Assembly: GCA_963931925.1 (NCBI GenBank)
Contig: OZ007567.1
Location: 84,084,677-84,148,676, forward strand
Source of the DNA: Onchidella celtica
Lineage: Eukaryota; Mollusca; Gastropoda; Systellommatophora; Onchidiidae
DNA length: 64,000 nucleotides
Direction: 5' to 3'
The notes under the pieces were generated by a model. That model saw only the letters and a program-made list of their open reading frames with translations. It was not told where the DNA came from and made no database searches. The position numbers and the translations under genes are program-made. Positions within the stretch are counted from its first letter, which is position 1. Every line of letters starts with the position of its first letter. Below, in pieces: positions 22,290 through 37,068 of the stretch.

Positions 22290-23520
22290 TGTCACAAATC
22301 CCAGACTGGGAGATGTAATAGTTTATGACAGGACAACAATCACGAACAAACAAGTTTAACACTTAACAGAACAATCCATCAGACTCACACATTTATTAAA
22401 CATAATTATACAGATAATAGCGCAATTACATACATTATATTATTGGGATTAACTGCCGTACAACGGCCTTATTCTCACACACACTCTCCCTCGGATCCAC
22501 AACCCGGTAGTTACTCCTAAAGGCACTTCGGCCTCAGCCTCTCCCCTCAGGGTCTTAATAGCACATTAATAATTCACTGGCACCGCAGTCTCTCAATATC
22601 ACCTTCCTATTGTCATACACCTCAGCACTCCCCTAGTACCTCAGCAGGGCAATAACACATTATCATTTCAATAGCCCCTCAACATGGCAATAGTACATTA
22701 TTAGTTCCTAGCCCATCAACATGGCAATAGTACATTATCACATCCACGCTCATATCTACGTCCCTGTCCGTGGCCTGACTGCCACGACTTTATGTGCCTC
22801 TACTGTCCTGCACTGACAGCCTCACTTCTGGCCTATGTGTGGCCTCCGGCCCTATGCTGGCCTATCACCGTAGGCGGCGCTCTTTGGCCCGACCTCGGCA
22901 CCTACAAGAATAACATTACATTGGTATAATGCCATACCATTTCTATTCACTCCACCTCTCCTTACAACCCATGAAGCGTACACACACTAGTTCACCTTTC
23001 ACTCACCACACATCTTACGGTAACACACCTCCATCGGAGTACACACTACTCACTCGCGCTACAAATCCATGAACTCACTTTCATCTATCGCTCATGGCGC
23101 ACATTGCTATATCCAATATCAAGGACTTCCACATTCCTCACATATACTTATTTACATCATGGTAATAGACGAATATAATATAATACATCAATCATATTTA
23201 TCAATCAACGTTCTACCTACCAGTCATCACTGGAAAAACTCTCTCACTGGTCTCTCGACTGCTCCCCTTATGTCCGCCCGCTGGGCTCTTACTAGCGTCC
23301 GTTCAGTATGACCTTCTAACTTGCAGTGATAGTAATACAGCGCTTTCGCCTCATTCAGACCCCCCACCACTCATAACATGCACGCTTTCCTTACTTGTCT
23401 TCGTGCGTTAATTTTACTCTCTTCCTTTCACGTCTTTCCCTACCTGTCTGCCGTGAGCCCTTCTTACTCTACACCCGCTCTGTAGCAATCCCCTTAATTG
23501 CACTCACTCCACTCGCGACA
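22290..23520. mobile_element. Solo LTR (1,231 bp) with ATAAC target duplication
   Basis: Begins TGTCACAAATCCC and ends CTCGCGACA, giving TGTC...GACA ends as in LTRs. It is flanked by ATAAC at 22,285-22,289 and 23,521-23,525. Deleting the segment plus one ATAAC restores the LINE reading frame through the site, which independently supports both boundaries. It is pyrimidine-rich on the plus strand and has no gag or pol. Either orientation is possible; the internal region was presumably lost by LTR-LTR recombination. Confidence 0.8.
22650..22740. repeat. 37-bp tandem duplication inside the solo LTR
   Basis: About 2.5 copies of a unit beginning CAATAGTACATTAT and ending CATCAACATGG. Short internal duplications of this kind are common in LTR U3 regions. 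Confidence 0.65.
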
Positions 23521-23999
23521 ATAACAAGATTGGAGGCAGCTGAAATGTGGCTTTACAGAAGGCTACTCAGAATAAGTTGGACAGAAAGGAGAACAAATAC
23601 AAGCATCTTAGAACAGCTTGGCACCACCAGAAGAATAACACCTGAAATAAATAAAAGAAGACTTGCATACATCGGCCACGCGGCCCGAAACAAAAGCACG
23701 GCCCTTATGATATCAATCCTTCAAGGAAAGACAGAAACAAAGAGAAAACAAGGAAGACCACCCATTACATATCACGATAACATCAAGAAAGTCAGCCAGC
23801 TGGAAATAAGTGAACTAACTAGGAAAGCTAAGGACAGGATTGGGTGGAGGAGATTTTGTCGTGACATCCACTGTAGCAGCTAACATCGATGACGATGAAG
23901 CCGACAGGTGACAGGTTATGACATAAACGTCGGGCATTCAAATTCCTAATCGTAGCCGATTTTAATGTCTGAATGGATTTGGTGTCACTGTTCTTGTTG

Positions 24000-24110
24000 C
24001 TGCTGGTCTTGCTGCTGCTGTTTCAGCTGATATTGTTGTTGTTGTCGCCGTCGTTGTTGTTGTGGACGTTGATAATGGTGTTGTTGATGACGATGATGAT
24101 GATGTAAATG
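24000..24110. repeat. Degenerate TTG/CTG/GAT trinucleotide tract
   Basis: Runs of TTG, CTG and GATGATGAT mixed together. Open frames over it on the minus strand (poly-Asn, poly-Thr/Ser) are repeat translations. Confidence 0.75.
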
Positions 24111-24539
24111 ATGAGTGGTAGTACTTTGTGATGTGGTGTCGTGACCGTGGTGACTTCGGTAACAAGTTGAAAGTTTGCTGCAGCTGCTGTTCTGAAAAAA
24201 AAAATGTTTTGGTTTTCATTTACCTGTTCCAACATCAATGAACCTGGCAGTATCGACTCTGATTTGCAAGCCCCCAAGTTTATACCTCGTGTGCCTGTTT
24301 TCAAGGCTCAGATCTGAATTAAGCCTCACCAAATGTTGCTCCACTGACATGAACAGATAAAACTAAGCCGTCCAGCACTGGGCAGTACAGAATGACCTCT
24401 TGCCGTGCGATACCTGCAATCAGGGGAGATAACGCGGAAACATTTGAAAAAGGATCAGGTGTCGACCGTTTCCCCTTGGGACATTATTATGGTTCTAGAT
24501 ACATGAAAGCTTCACCGATACATAAGGCAGATGACGCTG

Positions 24540-24715
24540 ACGTTCGCAACTCTTGGGCCAGGAGCGCACTAGCCGATCTCGATCGGCCAACCAGTTGGTT
24601 TTGATGACATGACATTCAATGTGACCCCGCCCACGAGGCAACTGGTTGGACCTCATTGAAAATCAATGTCGTGATGCCACGACCCAACTCTTTGGCCGAC
24701 CAAAATCGGCCAGTA
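24540..24715. mobile_element. Fold-back element, relative at 58,383-58,530
   Basis: Contains CGATCGGCCAACCAGTTGG on one side and CCAACTCTTTGGCCGACC on the other, with GATGACATGACATTC inverted as AATGTCGTGATG between. The same arrangement is present near 58.4 kb. No coding capacity. Ends and target duplication are not defined. Confidence 0.5.
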
Positions 24716-25185
24716 TGCGTCTGACTTAAGAAAGAACTCTTGCCCTGGGGGAAATATTTGGTAAATTTTTTCTTTTCTTTCAGTTTTGGAAATTAAGCCC
24801 CATCTGTTATTGTTAACTTTCTCAACTGATGAAAGTCCCACCCTCATCTTGGTTTTAGTCTTAATAAATCTGCTTTGAAAACAATGAGGATATCAAACTA
24901 TGAATCAAATGCTTCGTAGAAGTGCTGGCGAAACGTTTCTCTTTCCGCATTACATGCAATACCACAAATGATAGGTTCTTATTCTCGTATTTAATATTTA
25001 AGAAGCATTGTTTTCCTGGTGTTGAAGTAACTTAATAATATGAAGTTCTTTCGTGCAATTTCTTAGCCTTAACAAGAGTTACTGTTACCATGGGCGAGAT
25101 TGCACCATTTCTCACTGAACGCTCTTTCAATATTATTTTCAATGCACGGCTGTTAATATGAGCAATATTACTGGTTGTCATAATA

Positions 25186-25520
25186 TTATAAAAATCACAG
25201 AAAATTGTGGGGTCGCAGCAGAGCTATAAGCGATGTCAAAATTGGGCAAAAAGAAAAAGTTGTATAGCAAAGCTCCGCGTAAGAAATAATACCCAAGGGA
25301 TACAATGCAAACTAAAAGAGAAGACAGAAAATGTTCGATATTTCGGCTATCGCCTTTATGAAGAAAAAAGAAAAAACAACAACAACAGAAAAAAAGACAA
25401 ACGGAACAGATAAAACAATCGAACAATAAAAGATTTCAATAGAAAATATATAGAATCGAAAAAGAATATATGTGTACTTAACTGCGAGTTCTTGCTTGGT
25501 CAGCAGCACAAAAGCACGCA
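25186..25520 (-). mobile_element. Long antisense copy of the GGGCAAAAAGAAAAAGTTGT repeat
   Basis: On the plus strand it starts AATCACAGAAAATTGTGGGG and runs TCGCAGCAGAGCTATAAGCG, TTGGGCAAAAAGAAAAAGTT, then the family body ending in GTTCTTGCTTGGTCAGCAGC. It aligns in reverse with 2,035-2,295, so it shows the simple, non-folded form of the element (about 330 bp). Confidence 0.6.
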
Positions 25521-26105
25521 TGGCCATTATCAAATACACTCACACATACAATCGCCCCCCCCCCCTCCCACGCCCCGTTCCCCTGCCACCACACACACAC
25601 ACAGTTTTGGCACCAGCATACAAATTCATGTGCATTCACAAACACAGCATCCAGAAACGTTTGTTTCCATGAGAGACCTAACTCTTCAATTTAAACTTAA
25701 AGAGCCAGAAATCTCCATGATTGAAAATAGGTCTCGTGAGGTAAAAATTTGATTGGCCACTGAATTGTATTGAGTTGTTTGACAAGAGGCCCCTCTCTAT
25801 ATATTTTTTCAGCTGACACCAGCTCCTACTTGTAATCCAAATCTGTGATCTTAAGCCCAGATTATTTGTCTTGAAGTCAAGAGATTTCGATCACTTATGG
25901 ACTGGTGATCGAAGTATTGATCATTTAACAATCGGTAGATTGACGTGCCAAGGGTTTTGTAAATTTATTAAGTTTTAAGTGTTGAAATGTTCTAGTACCT
26001 GCACCCAAATTATAACTGGAATTTCCTGGGATTTTCCAACCGAATAGTTGAGTAGCTTAGTAATTCCTGGGAACCTGACCCATTTTGTGCCATGTAGAGT
26101 TAGAC

Positions 26106-26300
26106 ATTAATGAAATGTTACAAAAACCAGAGAAAATCTGTGGGGTGGCAGCAAGGCTTGAAGAAATGTCAAAATATGGCAAAAAGAAAAACTAAAAAGT
26201 TGTATTTGTAAATTGTAGCAATATGTCGTTTCTTTATTATTTCTTTCAAGAGGCTACATACAACTTTTTTTTTCTTTCTGCCATATTTTGGCTGGATATC
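26106..26300. mobile_element. Fold-back copy of the GGGCAAAAAGAAAAAGTTGT repeat (diverged)
   Basis: The left arm has TGTGGGGTGGCAGCAAGG and ATATGGCAAAAAGAAAAAC; the right arm has CATACAACTTTTTTTTTCTT and CTGCCATATTTTGG in inverse. The arms are imperfect, so this copy is older than the one at 46,659. Confidence 0.55.
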
Positions 26301-26713
26301 AATGGCAGGTTAGCATAAAATTTGTTATCAAACCAAGACACACGCTGACACAGATTCACTATTTCGCGCCTGAATCACTCTGTGGAAACATTATCGAGCT
26401 GCAGGTTTCCTTCAGAACTAAAATGAACCATGTTTGCCTTTGTTCTTCGGCGACTCTTGATGCCATGAATAATGTGAAGATCGAAAGCAACTTCCTTATC
26501 AATATCAGATGTTCATCATAGAGTTGAAGTAAAGTGTGTTGTGGGGAAGGTTTGTCTGGTTCTTTGGGGTTTCTGCCAATGAGCACAGCAGTTTCATAAG
26601 GGCTGGTAAGAATTATTGAATAATGAATGGGGCAGACATTAATGACGAGCGAGTATGAAAGGATGATGGCAAAGTGGAGATAAGTGGACACACACACACA
26701 CAGACGGGCGGTC

Positions 26714-30239
<3,526 letters not shown>

Positions 30240-31261
30240 TCGCTTTCTCTTACATTGACAAAATCACTAGTCATATATCATCGATGTTCATTTGTTTAAA
30301 TTCTCAAGTGAGTTTGAGTCTCTGTCTTAGACGTTATCTCTTTCATTTTCTCTTTCCCATATCAGAAATGACTGAAACAGGAACATGTGGTCACATACAA
30401 CATTTCACTTGCGCAATATCCAGCTGGTTCATTCCTCCCCCCCCCCCCCGCCCCATGAAAGATTGGACGCCTCTGCACTAGGCACTGTAGTATCTCTAAA
30501 GTCTGAATCTCTTCGCCCCTCCTTCTACTCGCCCCCCCCCCACCTCAAACCCCATCCCATCCACCCATATACAGAGACACACATGCAGTGTTTGAGAAGC
30601 TTTGCTCGTTGCCGGTTACCTTTGTCCTCTTATCTACTTTAAAAAAAAAAAAAATCTCTTGTCATAAGAAAGTGCAAATAAACTTTTTTATCGAAATGTG
30701 TTCGCCGTCGAACGATTGTTCCAAATGAGGAAAACAGAATTCTGAAGCAGCGACATTTGATGACAAGACAACATACATGAGCATTTGATTTTAGTGTGTT
30801 CACACAGTTGCTTAAGCATACGATTTGTCCTACATTTATAGATGCACAGCAGGAATGTTGTCTGTATAAACTTATTGCAGTGATCAAACAAAATTAACTT
30901 CTGTCACATAAACGTGTTAATAATGATTTTCTGCAGTTACTTCACTGCTTAAATGTCATAATTATGTAATTATTATTTATTTACTGCCAGAATATTTTTC
31001 CTTGTGACCTTTTACATCATTCTGTTATTTGGTCATCAGTACACAAGAGAAACGTTTAAAGGCAAATGAAGATTTTATTCTCTAAACGTTAACGTTGTTA
31101 TTTGCCTACGTATTTTTTTTTCAGTACATGTACAACCATTAGTTTGAAGCTTTATTCTATAGTAGCAGATTCCCCAGCATTCATCCCGTGTCCAGTGGCG
31201 AATAATTTGTCACGGATGAGAGATTTTGAAAGAGATTAGTGCATCAAGAAGAGAGACATCG

Positions 31262-31420
31262 ACACGTTAGGACGTCAAGAACAGGGAAATGAACTGCCAA
31301 GACGTCAAGAAAAGAGAATTCGAAATGTCAAGAACAGAGAAATCGAAAGGTCAAGACGTCAAAAATAGAGAAATCGAAACGACAAAACGTCAAGAACAGA
31401 GAAATTCAAACGTCAATAAT
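31262..31420. repeat. Minisatellite, about 28-30 bp unit
   Basis: Five to six degenerate copies of a unit containing GACGTCAAGAACAGAG followed by AAATCGAAA. The open frame over it (MNCQDVKKREF...) is a translation of the repeat. Confidence 0.7.
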
Positions 31421-31522
31421 ACATTGTCTGGGATAAACAAACAAGAACATTTCATATCTTTCTTCAAATGCAGTTGGAGTCTTGTCTGTATTGAAAGGTC
31501 AATGTATAAAATATTTTGATAC

Positions 31523-32013
31523 ACTTGTGTAAGGGCCCGTTCAAAGGACGGGTTGCAAACAACACGCACAATCAGCACACAAATTATGTAGATCTAGGAA
31601 GAAAACAACTAACAACTGGCACAGTAACACCCGCATGGCAAGCATTATTCGATGATATACTCTCTCTCTCTCTCTTACAATAAAAGTAGTAATCTGCAGT
31701 CCTGCTTCAGAACTCATGCGCGCCAGGACACTGCGCACCAAGCTTGATATGGTTACTTTTTATGACATGCACGGTACTAAAGTCGAAACAAAACAAACAC
31801 AGGAGGGAGGCCATCATTGTTGAGGAGAAAGCATTATTCGATATTTTTAGGCCTATTTTCATTTAATACAAAATTACAATACTTCGCTTTCATGTCAAAG
31901 GAATAGACACAGTAGCAAAAAGAACTATCTTTCACGTGTAATTTTTTCAGGTCTGGGCATTTCTTCCTCGCAGCAGTGATTTTTTTTTTTTCCTTGCTGT
32001 TTTTTTTTATATA
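31523..32013 (-). repeat. Array unit 1 (491 bp)
   Basis: Carries the GTTGCAAACAACACGC and GTAGATCTAGGAAGAAAACA head, then jumps directly to the GCATTATTCGATGATATACT segment. It lacks the CCCGTACCGTGCGTAAAGC segment and the first of two AAGTCGAAACAAAACAAA blocks present in the other units. Confidence 0.75.
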
Positions 32014-32631
32014 CTAGTGTAAGGGACCGTTCAAAGAACGGGTTGCAAACAACACGCCCAATCAGCACACAGATTATGTAGATCTAGGAAGAAAACAACT
32101 AACAACTGGCACAGCAACACCCGCATGGCCCGTACCGTGCGTAAAGCAGACGGCACAGAAACTCATGCCTTCAAACTTTGAAACGCAACCGGAAGTTTAA
32201 AGTCGAAACAAAACAAAGGCAGGGGGGAAGCAACCATTGTTGAGGAGAAAGCATTATTCGATGACGCACACTCTGTCTCTCTCTCTCTCTTACAATAAAA
32301 GTAGTAATCTGCAGTCCTGCCTCAGAACTCATGTGCGCCAGGACACTGCGCACCAAGCTTGATATGGTTATTTTTTTTATGACATGCACGGTACTAAAGA
32401 CGAAACAAAACAAAGGCAGGAGGGAGGCCATCATTGTTGAGGAGAAAGCATTATTCGATGTTTTTAGGCCTATTTTCATTTATTACAAAATTACAATACT
32501 TCGCTTTCATGTCAAAGGAATAGACATGGTAGCAAAAAGAATTATCTTTCACATGTAATTTTTTTCAGGTCTGGGCATTTGTTCCTCGCAGCAGTGAAAT
32601 TTTTTTCCTTGCTGTTTTTTTTATATATATA
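32014..32631 (-). repeat. Array unit 2 (618 bp, reference form)
   Basis: Complete unit with the AAAC(A)AAACAAAGGCAGG - TTGAGGAGAAAGCATTATTC block present twice (about 32,200-32,260 and 32,398-32,460), separated by a CT tract and CGCCAGGACACTGCGCACC. Confidence 0.8.
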
Positions 32632-32800
32632 CTAGTGTAAGGGCCCGTTCAAAGAACAGGTTGCAAACAACACGCACAATCAGCACACAGATTATGTAGA
32701 TCTAGGAAGAAAACAACTCACAACTGACACAGTAACACCCGCATGGCCCGTACCGTGCACAAAGCAGACGGCACAGAAACTCATGCCTTCAAACTTTGAA

Positions 32801-33150
32801 CGGAGTGGCTACGTTTACGGCAGATTACGCTAATATCCCAATAGAAAAAAAACCGGAGTAGTACCTTACTCGAGCGCCACTTTTTGATAAAAAACAATTG
32901 TCAATTCAAGTGTGCATTGGAATGGTCAGATGGACTTGGGAGGCGTGAGAGTCTAGTCAGTTTGTATCAATGGGCGGTAGTCAGATTGACTTATCAGGCG
33001 AAAAGGGGCTGGGGTAGCCATTGGTGCTCGAGTACGGAACTCCTTCCAAAAAAACAAAGAAAGGAAGCGTTGCTGTACGAACGGGAGTAATGCCAAATAA
33101 AGAAAAATGGTGAGTTGTATTCACTGGCTGCCGTAACCGTAGCCACTGCC
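32801..33150. mobile_element. 350-bp Mutator-like MITE nested in array unit 3
   Basis: Terminal inverted repeats of 23 bp (CGGAGTGGCTACGTTTACGG... and its complement, 20 of 23 matching). They are flanked by a perfect 9-bp duplication AACTTTGAA (32,792-32,800 and 33,151-33,159), present once at the same place in units 2 and 4. A 9-bp duplication is typical of Mutator-like elements. No transposase is encoded. Confidence 0.85.
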
Positions 33151-33252
33151 AACTTTGAAACGCAACCGGAAGTTTAAAGTCGAAACAAAACAAAGGCAGG
33201 AGGGAGGCAACCATTGCTGAGGAGAAAGCATTATTCGATGACGTACTCTCTC

Positions 33253-33466
33253 TGTAACGTCACGTAGGGGGTGTTTTTGACGAATTTCTTAGCGTTGCCA
33301 CCCTTTATCTCATTATATCCGGCATTTTCAGTAGCCCAGAGTGGTTCTCCTAACATTGATAGCAAAATCAGGAGTATATGTTTTTTTGTGCAAGGTTCCC
33401 GGCCATTTGACGGCTTGGCCCCCCTACTAAATAAAAATGCCTCTCCCCCCCCCCCCCCCCTCCAGG
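33253..33466. other. Unrelated insert replacing the CT tract of array unit 3
   Basis: Starts GTAACGTCACGTAGGGGG and ends with TAAATAAAAATGCCTCT and a run of Cs. It has no inverted ends or clear duplication. It could be a truncated element or filler DNA from repair. Confidence 0.45.
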
Positions 33467-33765
33467 ACTCATGCGCGCCAGGACACTGCGCACCAAGCTT
33501 GATATGGTTATTTTTTATGACATGCACGGTACTAAAGTCGAAACAAAACAAAGGCAGGAGGGAGGCCATCAATGTTGAGGAGAAAGCATTTTTCGATATT
33601 TCTAGGCCTATTTTCATTTATTACAAAATTACAATACTTCGCTTTCATGTCAAAAGAATAGACACAGTAGCAAAAAGAACTATCTTTCACATGTAATTTT
33701 TTCAGGTCTGGGCATTTCTTCCTCACAGCAGTGAATTTTTTTTCCTTGCTGTTTTTTTATATAGA

Positions 33766-34384
33766 CTAGTGTAAGGGCCCGTTCAAAGAACGGGTTGCAA
33801 ACAACACGCCCAATCAGCACACAGATTATGTAGATCTAGGAAGAAAACAACTAACAACTGGCACAGCAACACCCGCATGGCCCGTACCGTGCGTAAAGCA
33901 GACGGCACAGAAACTCATGCCTTCAAACTTTGAAACGCAACCGGAAGTTTAAAGTCGAAACAAAACAAAGTCAGGAGGGAAGCAACCATTGTTGAGGAGA
34001 AAGCATTATTCGATGACGTACTCTCTCTCTCTCTTTCTCTCTCTTACACTAAAAGTAGTAATCTGCAGTCCTGCTTCAGAACTCATGCACGCCAGGACAC
34101 TGCGCACCAAGCTTGATATATATGTGTTATTTTTTTATGACATGCACGGTACTAAAGTCGAAACAAAACAAAGGCAAGAGGGAGGCCATCACTGTTGAGG
34201 AGAAAGCATTATTCGATATTTTAGGCCTATTTTCATTTATTACAAAATTACGATACTTCGCTTTCATGTCAAAGGAATAGACATAGTAGCAAAAAGAACT
34301 ATCTTTCACATGTAATTTTTTCAGGTCTGGGCATTTCTTCCTGGCACCCGTGAATTTTTTTTCCTTGCTGTTTTTTTTATATAG
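33766..34384 (-). repeat. Array unit 4 (about 619 bp)
   Basis: Complete unit closely following unit 2, with the CT tract at 34,020-34,047. The right edge is taken where the poly-T/TATA run gives way to GATAGAGATAGATTGG. Confidence 0.75.
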
Positions 34385-36880
34385 ATAGAGATAGATTGGT
34401 TGCAAATTGTTATAAAAAACAAAAAAGACAGAATAACATTTTCTATATGTGTGTTTTTTTTAATTTGTTTAAATTTCTATTCTTACGTATATATTTTATT
34501 TTTTCTGAGGACGGTTACTATACCCAAAGCTTGATTTGTTTTCCTTTTTCTTTGTGTTTGATTGTATCGTTTATGTATTATTTCCTAGCTTAGGCTTTGC
34601 TATATACAAATTTTTCTTGTGCCTCATTTTGACCCTACGTTGGTTGGTTACAATAATTATGTTTTCTTTACAAACCTTCTACAGAACAGCAATCTTACTT
34701 TGGGTTGATTATCATGTTTTAAAGTTCATCATCATTTAGGTACTACAGTCACTTGTCTTAAACACAGACAATCAAAATGATTATTTTTAAATATGGAAAA
34801 AAAGGGGAAGGTGGAGCGCACAGCATTCAGTGCCTCCTTGGCTGCATGTTTTTGCCATGCTTTATAAGTCATAAAACAGGGCCATGGAAATTATTAGTCT
34901 CATGTGTCCTTTACGAGAAATGTAAATTACGCACTCCTACGAGCAAATTGTACGGAACAAATTTCATTAAACGGGACATAAAGAACTGGGGGAAATGAGG
35001 CCGAGCGAAGAAAGCAAACAAACAATGACCAAGACTTTGTCAAAGGAAATTTATTGTCAGTTTTATTGCAGATATAGATGAACTTTGATACCATGATTAG
35101 TCGCACAACAGGGCTGGGAGGCGGGGGAAGAAAATTCAACATTGTCCTCTTTTTTTTTTTTTAACCATCATTTCTTTCCTCCTTTCATATTGGGGGGGGG
35201 GGGGAGAGAGAAAATTAAAGTCATCATGACACACCAGAAATTCGTGATAAATCAAGAGCCAAAAAATGTGGGAAAGAAAGATTGTAGGAAACACGAAAGA
35301 TATAAAAAGCCCATCTGATCCCACAGTTCGCCCATCCTATATCAGTTTATGATACCCTAAAAGAAGAGTTATCGGAACGTCGGGTCCAAATGGAGATGGA
35401 AGCCGGGATTGTTTACACGAACAATTTATTGCTGTCTGATTTGGGAGTTTTTTTTTTCAAATTTTTTCTTTATAATCTGTCAGATCTCCTGTAGTCCATA
35501 CATTGACCCTTTTAACAAGTTTTGCACTAGTACCAACGCTGATCATCTGCCTTTCAAACTTTTTTAGGCTTAGGAATTATGGATGGAGTTAGGTTTTGCT
35601 GCACCACAACATCGGAAACTTCCTTGAGCTGACTAATTTCAGTAAAAAGTCTGTTGTCAGAATCCATTTCGGGTGTATGGCCAGAATACTCTTTCGGATT
35701 AGGATGGTAGTTTTGCCATAACAAGCGTTTTTATTTATTTAGTTAGTTAAGTAATTTATTGTGTGGACAAAGGGGGCGGTAAGTAGCGCGCTGACTGGTT
35801 GAGCATTCGCCGAAATAATGTGGGTCTTTTATTTTTAAATCTCTTCCTTTTTCAGCTTGAATTAAGAAAACAAAGGATTTTTCCCAATTTAATATGGTAG
35901 CTTGCCGGGCAATTTGCACACCGATTAGTCGTTTCAGATTTGGTGACAAAGAGCCAATCCTTATAATTATATCTCGTAAAGCCTGCAGGACAAAATTTGT
36001 GCCCCGTGCGGTATTTGGTCCACTATTCCGTGGGGAAATTTGCACCAGAAGGGAGGCGTAGGGCCGCTGTGTGATTTTGCAATGTTGAACTACGTTGGTT
36101 AAAAGAGGAGAATTGTTGCATCAGTGCCCCAAAAATCTTGGCCCTGATGAATAATATTAAATGTAGTGTTACAAAGGAGTGTCATCATCTGCACTGGCTA
36201 ATGTTAACTGCTGAGTAAATATTTTGAACGCGACATTTAATGAAAAAGTGCTTTGTGTGCGGTTTCTTCCTCCTATAACTATTCTTTTAAAATATGGCAG
36301 CTTAAGTTCAGCTCCCATGTACTGATATCAGAGATGCAGACATGGCCTTATAACGTTTCGCTTGTTTCCATTTGTTTCATCATTTCACTTGATGCAGTAC
36401 TTGCATAAACATTAAACTTTCCTCTTCCTTTACGTTTTATTGCAGCCTTTCTGTATTATTTTATCACTTGAGGCTTTGCTACATATAATACAACTTGCCA
36501 CAGTTTGACTTTGTTTCAAGCGTTGCTGTGACCCCATAGATTTTGTGTGGTTTTTAGAACATTTTGTCAGTTGCATAAACATACATGTCGCTTTCGCACA
36601 CATGACATAATGGTATTTGGGCTACCAAGTTCTGTGTGTGTTGCATGCGTTTACATAGTAAGTTCTCATCTATTATATATTTCAGTAACTTGCAACCTTT
36701 GGCATGACTAATTGACCAAACTATACACTCTTCAGGCCTTAAATTTGGCAGGAAGGTGGCAATCGAGATAAGGAAGATGATGGCTATGATTAAAAGTTGT
36801 TTACTTCAAGCATGTATTTTTAAGAAATAACAATGTTCATTGCTATGTACCACCTGTATATTCGCATGTTTGTTTCCTAA
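34385..36880. other. Intergenic DNA with two decayed repeat copies
   Basis: Diverged sense copies of the GGGCAAAAAGAAAAAGTTGT family are recognisable at about 34,520-34,645 and 36,425-36,565 (GCTTTGCTACATATAATACAA..., GCTGTGACCCCATAG). G-runs and T-runs occur near 35,150-35,205. No gene. Confidence 0.45.
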
Positions 36881-36884
36881 TATA

Positions 36885-37068
36885 AAATAGTGCCGTGCAT
36901 GTCATTAAAAAGTAACCATATCAAGCGTTCAGTTTGGTGCGTAGTGTTCTGGTGCGCATGAGTTCTGAAGCAAGACTGTAGTTTATTACTTTTATCATAA
37001 TTATGAGAGAGAAGGGGTGGGGGAGCACATGATTCTTTATTCCGGGCAATGTCCGGTAGGTCATCTAG
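36885..37068 (+). mobile_element. Helitron-like 3' fragment, opposite orientation to the array
   Basis: Contains GTGCCGTGCATGTCATTAAA, GTGCGTAGTGTTCTGGTGCG and GAGTTCTGAAGCAAGACTG, the reverse complement of the array units' internal part. It ends in a different hairpin (CCGGGCAATGTCCGG) followed by TAGGTCATCTAG|T. Sharing the interior but not the tail suggests a related subfamily. Confidence 0.55.

Larger units (their letters stand above)
22261..23883 (+). pseudogene. 5'-truncated LINE RT C-terminal fragment, split by a solo LTR
   Basis: The reading frame KKADITRLEAAEMWLYRR (the region after the RT core in RTE-like LINEs) is split. Its first codons lie at 22,262-22,289; the rest resumes at 23,521 once the LTR is skipped and runs to TAA at 23,881-23,883. 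It contains LLRISWTERRTNTSILEQL, KRRLAYIGHAARN and GRPPITYHDN and ends WRRFCRDIHCSS. No RT catalytic motif remains, so it is a typical severely 5'-truncated copy. A short GATGACGATGA tail follows the stop, as in RTE-like 3' ends. Confidence 0.8.
32632..33765 (-). repeat. Array unit 3 (1,134 bp, carries two insertions)
   Basis: Same order as unit 2, but interrupted by a 350-bp MITE at 32,801-33,150. Its CT-tract region is replaced by about 215 bp of unrelated sequence ending in a poly-C run (about 33,253-33,466). Removing both leaves about the 618-bp reference length. Confidence 0.78.
31523..34384 (-). mobile_element. Head-to-tail tandem array of four Helitron-like units
   Basis: Unit starts are at about 31,523, 32,014, 32,632 and 33,766. 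Read on the minus strand each unit ends with a short hairpin (CCCGTTC-TTT-GAACGGG in the standard form), then CCCTTACACTAG and a T, which is the Helitron 3' signature of a stem-loop shortly before CTRR|T. The first unit has CAAG instead of CTAG. Units two and four are about 618 bp; unit one lacks an internal duplication (491 bp); unit three is 1,134 bp because of two insertions. There is no Rep/helicase gene, so these are non-autonomous. A canonical 5' TC end is not seen, so the class assignment is tentative. Confidence 0.6.

Noticed and set aside
31523..34384. Regularly spaced repeats as a CRISPR-like array
   Set aside because: Units are about 618 bp, contain transposon-type ends and lie in eukaryotic DNA; there are no short repeat-spacer units.
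35743..36045. 100-codon minus-strand frame
   Set aside because: No motif and no coherent neighbour; composition like the surrounding AT-rich DNA.
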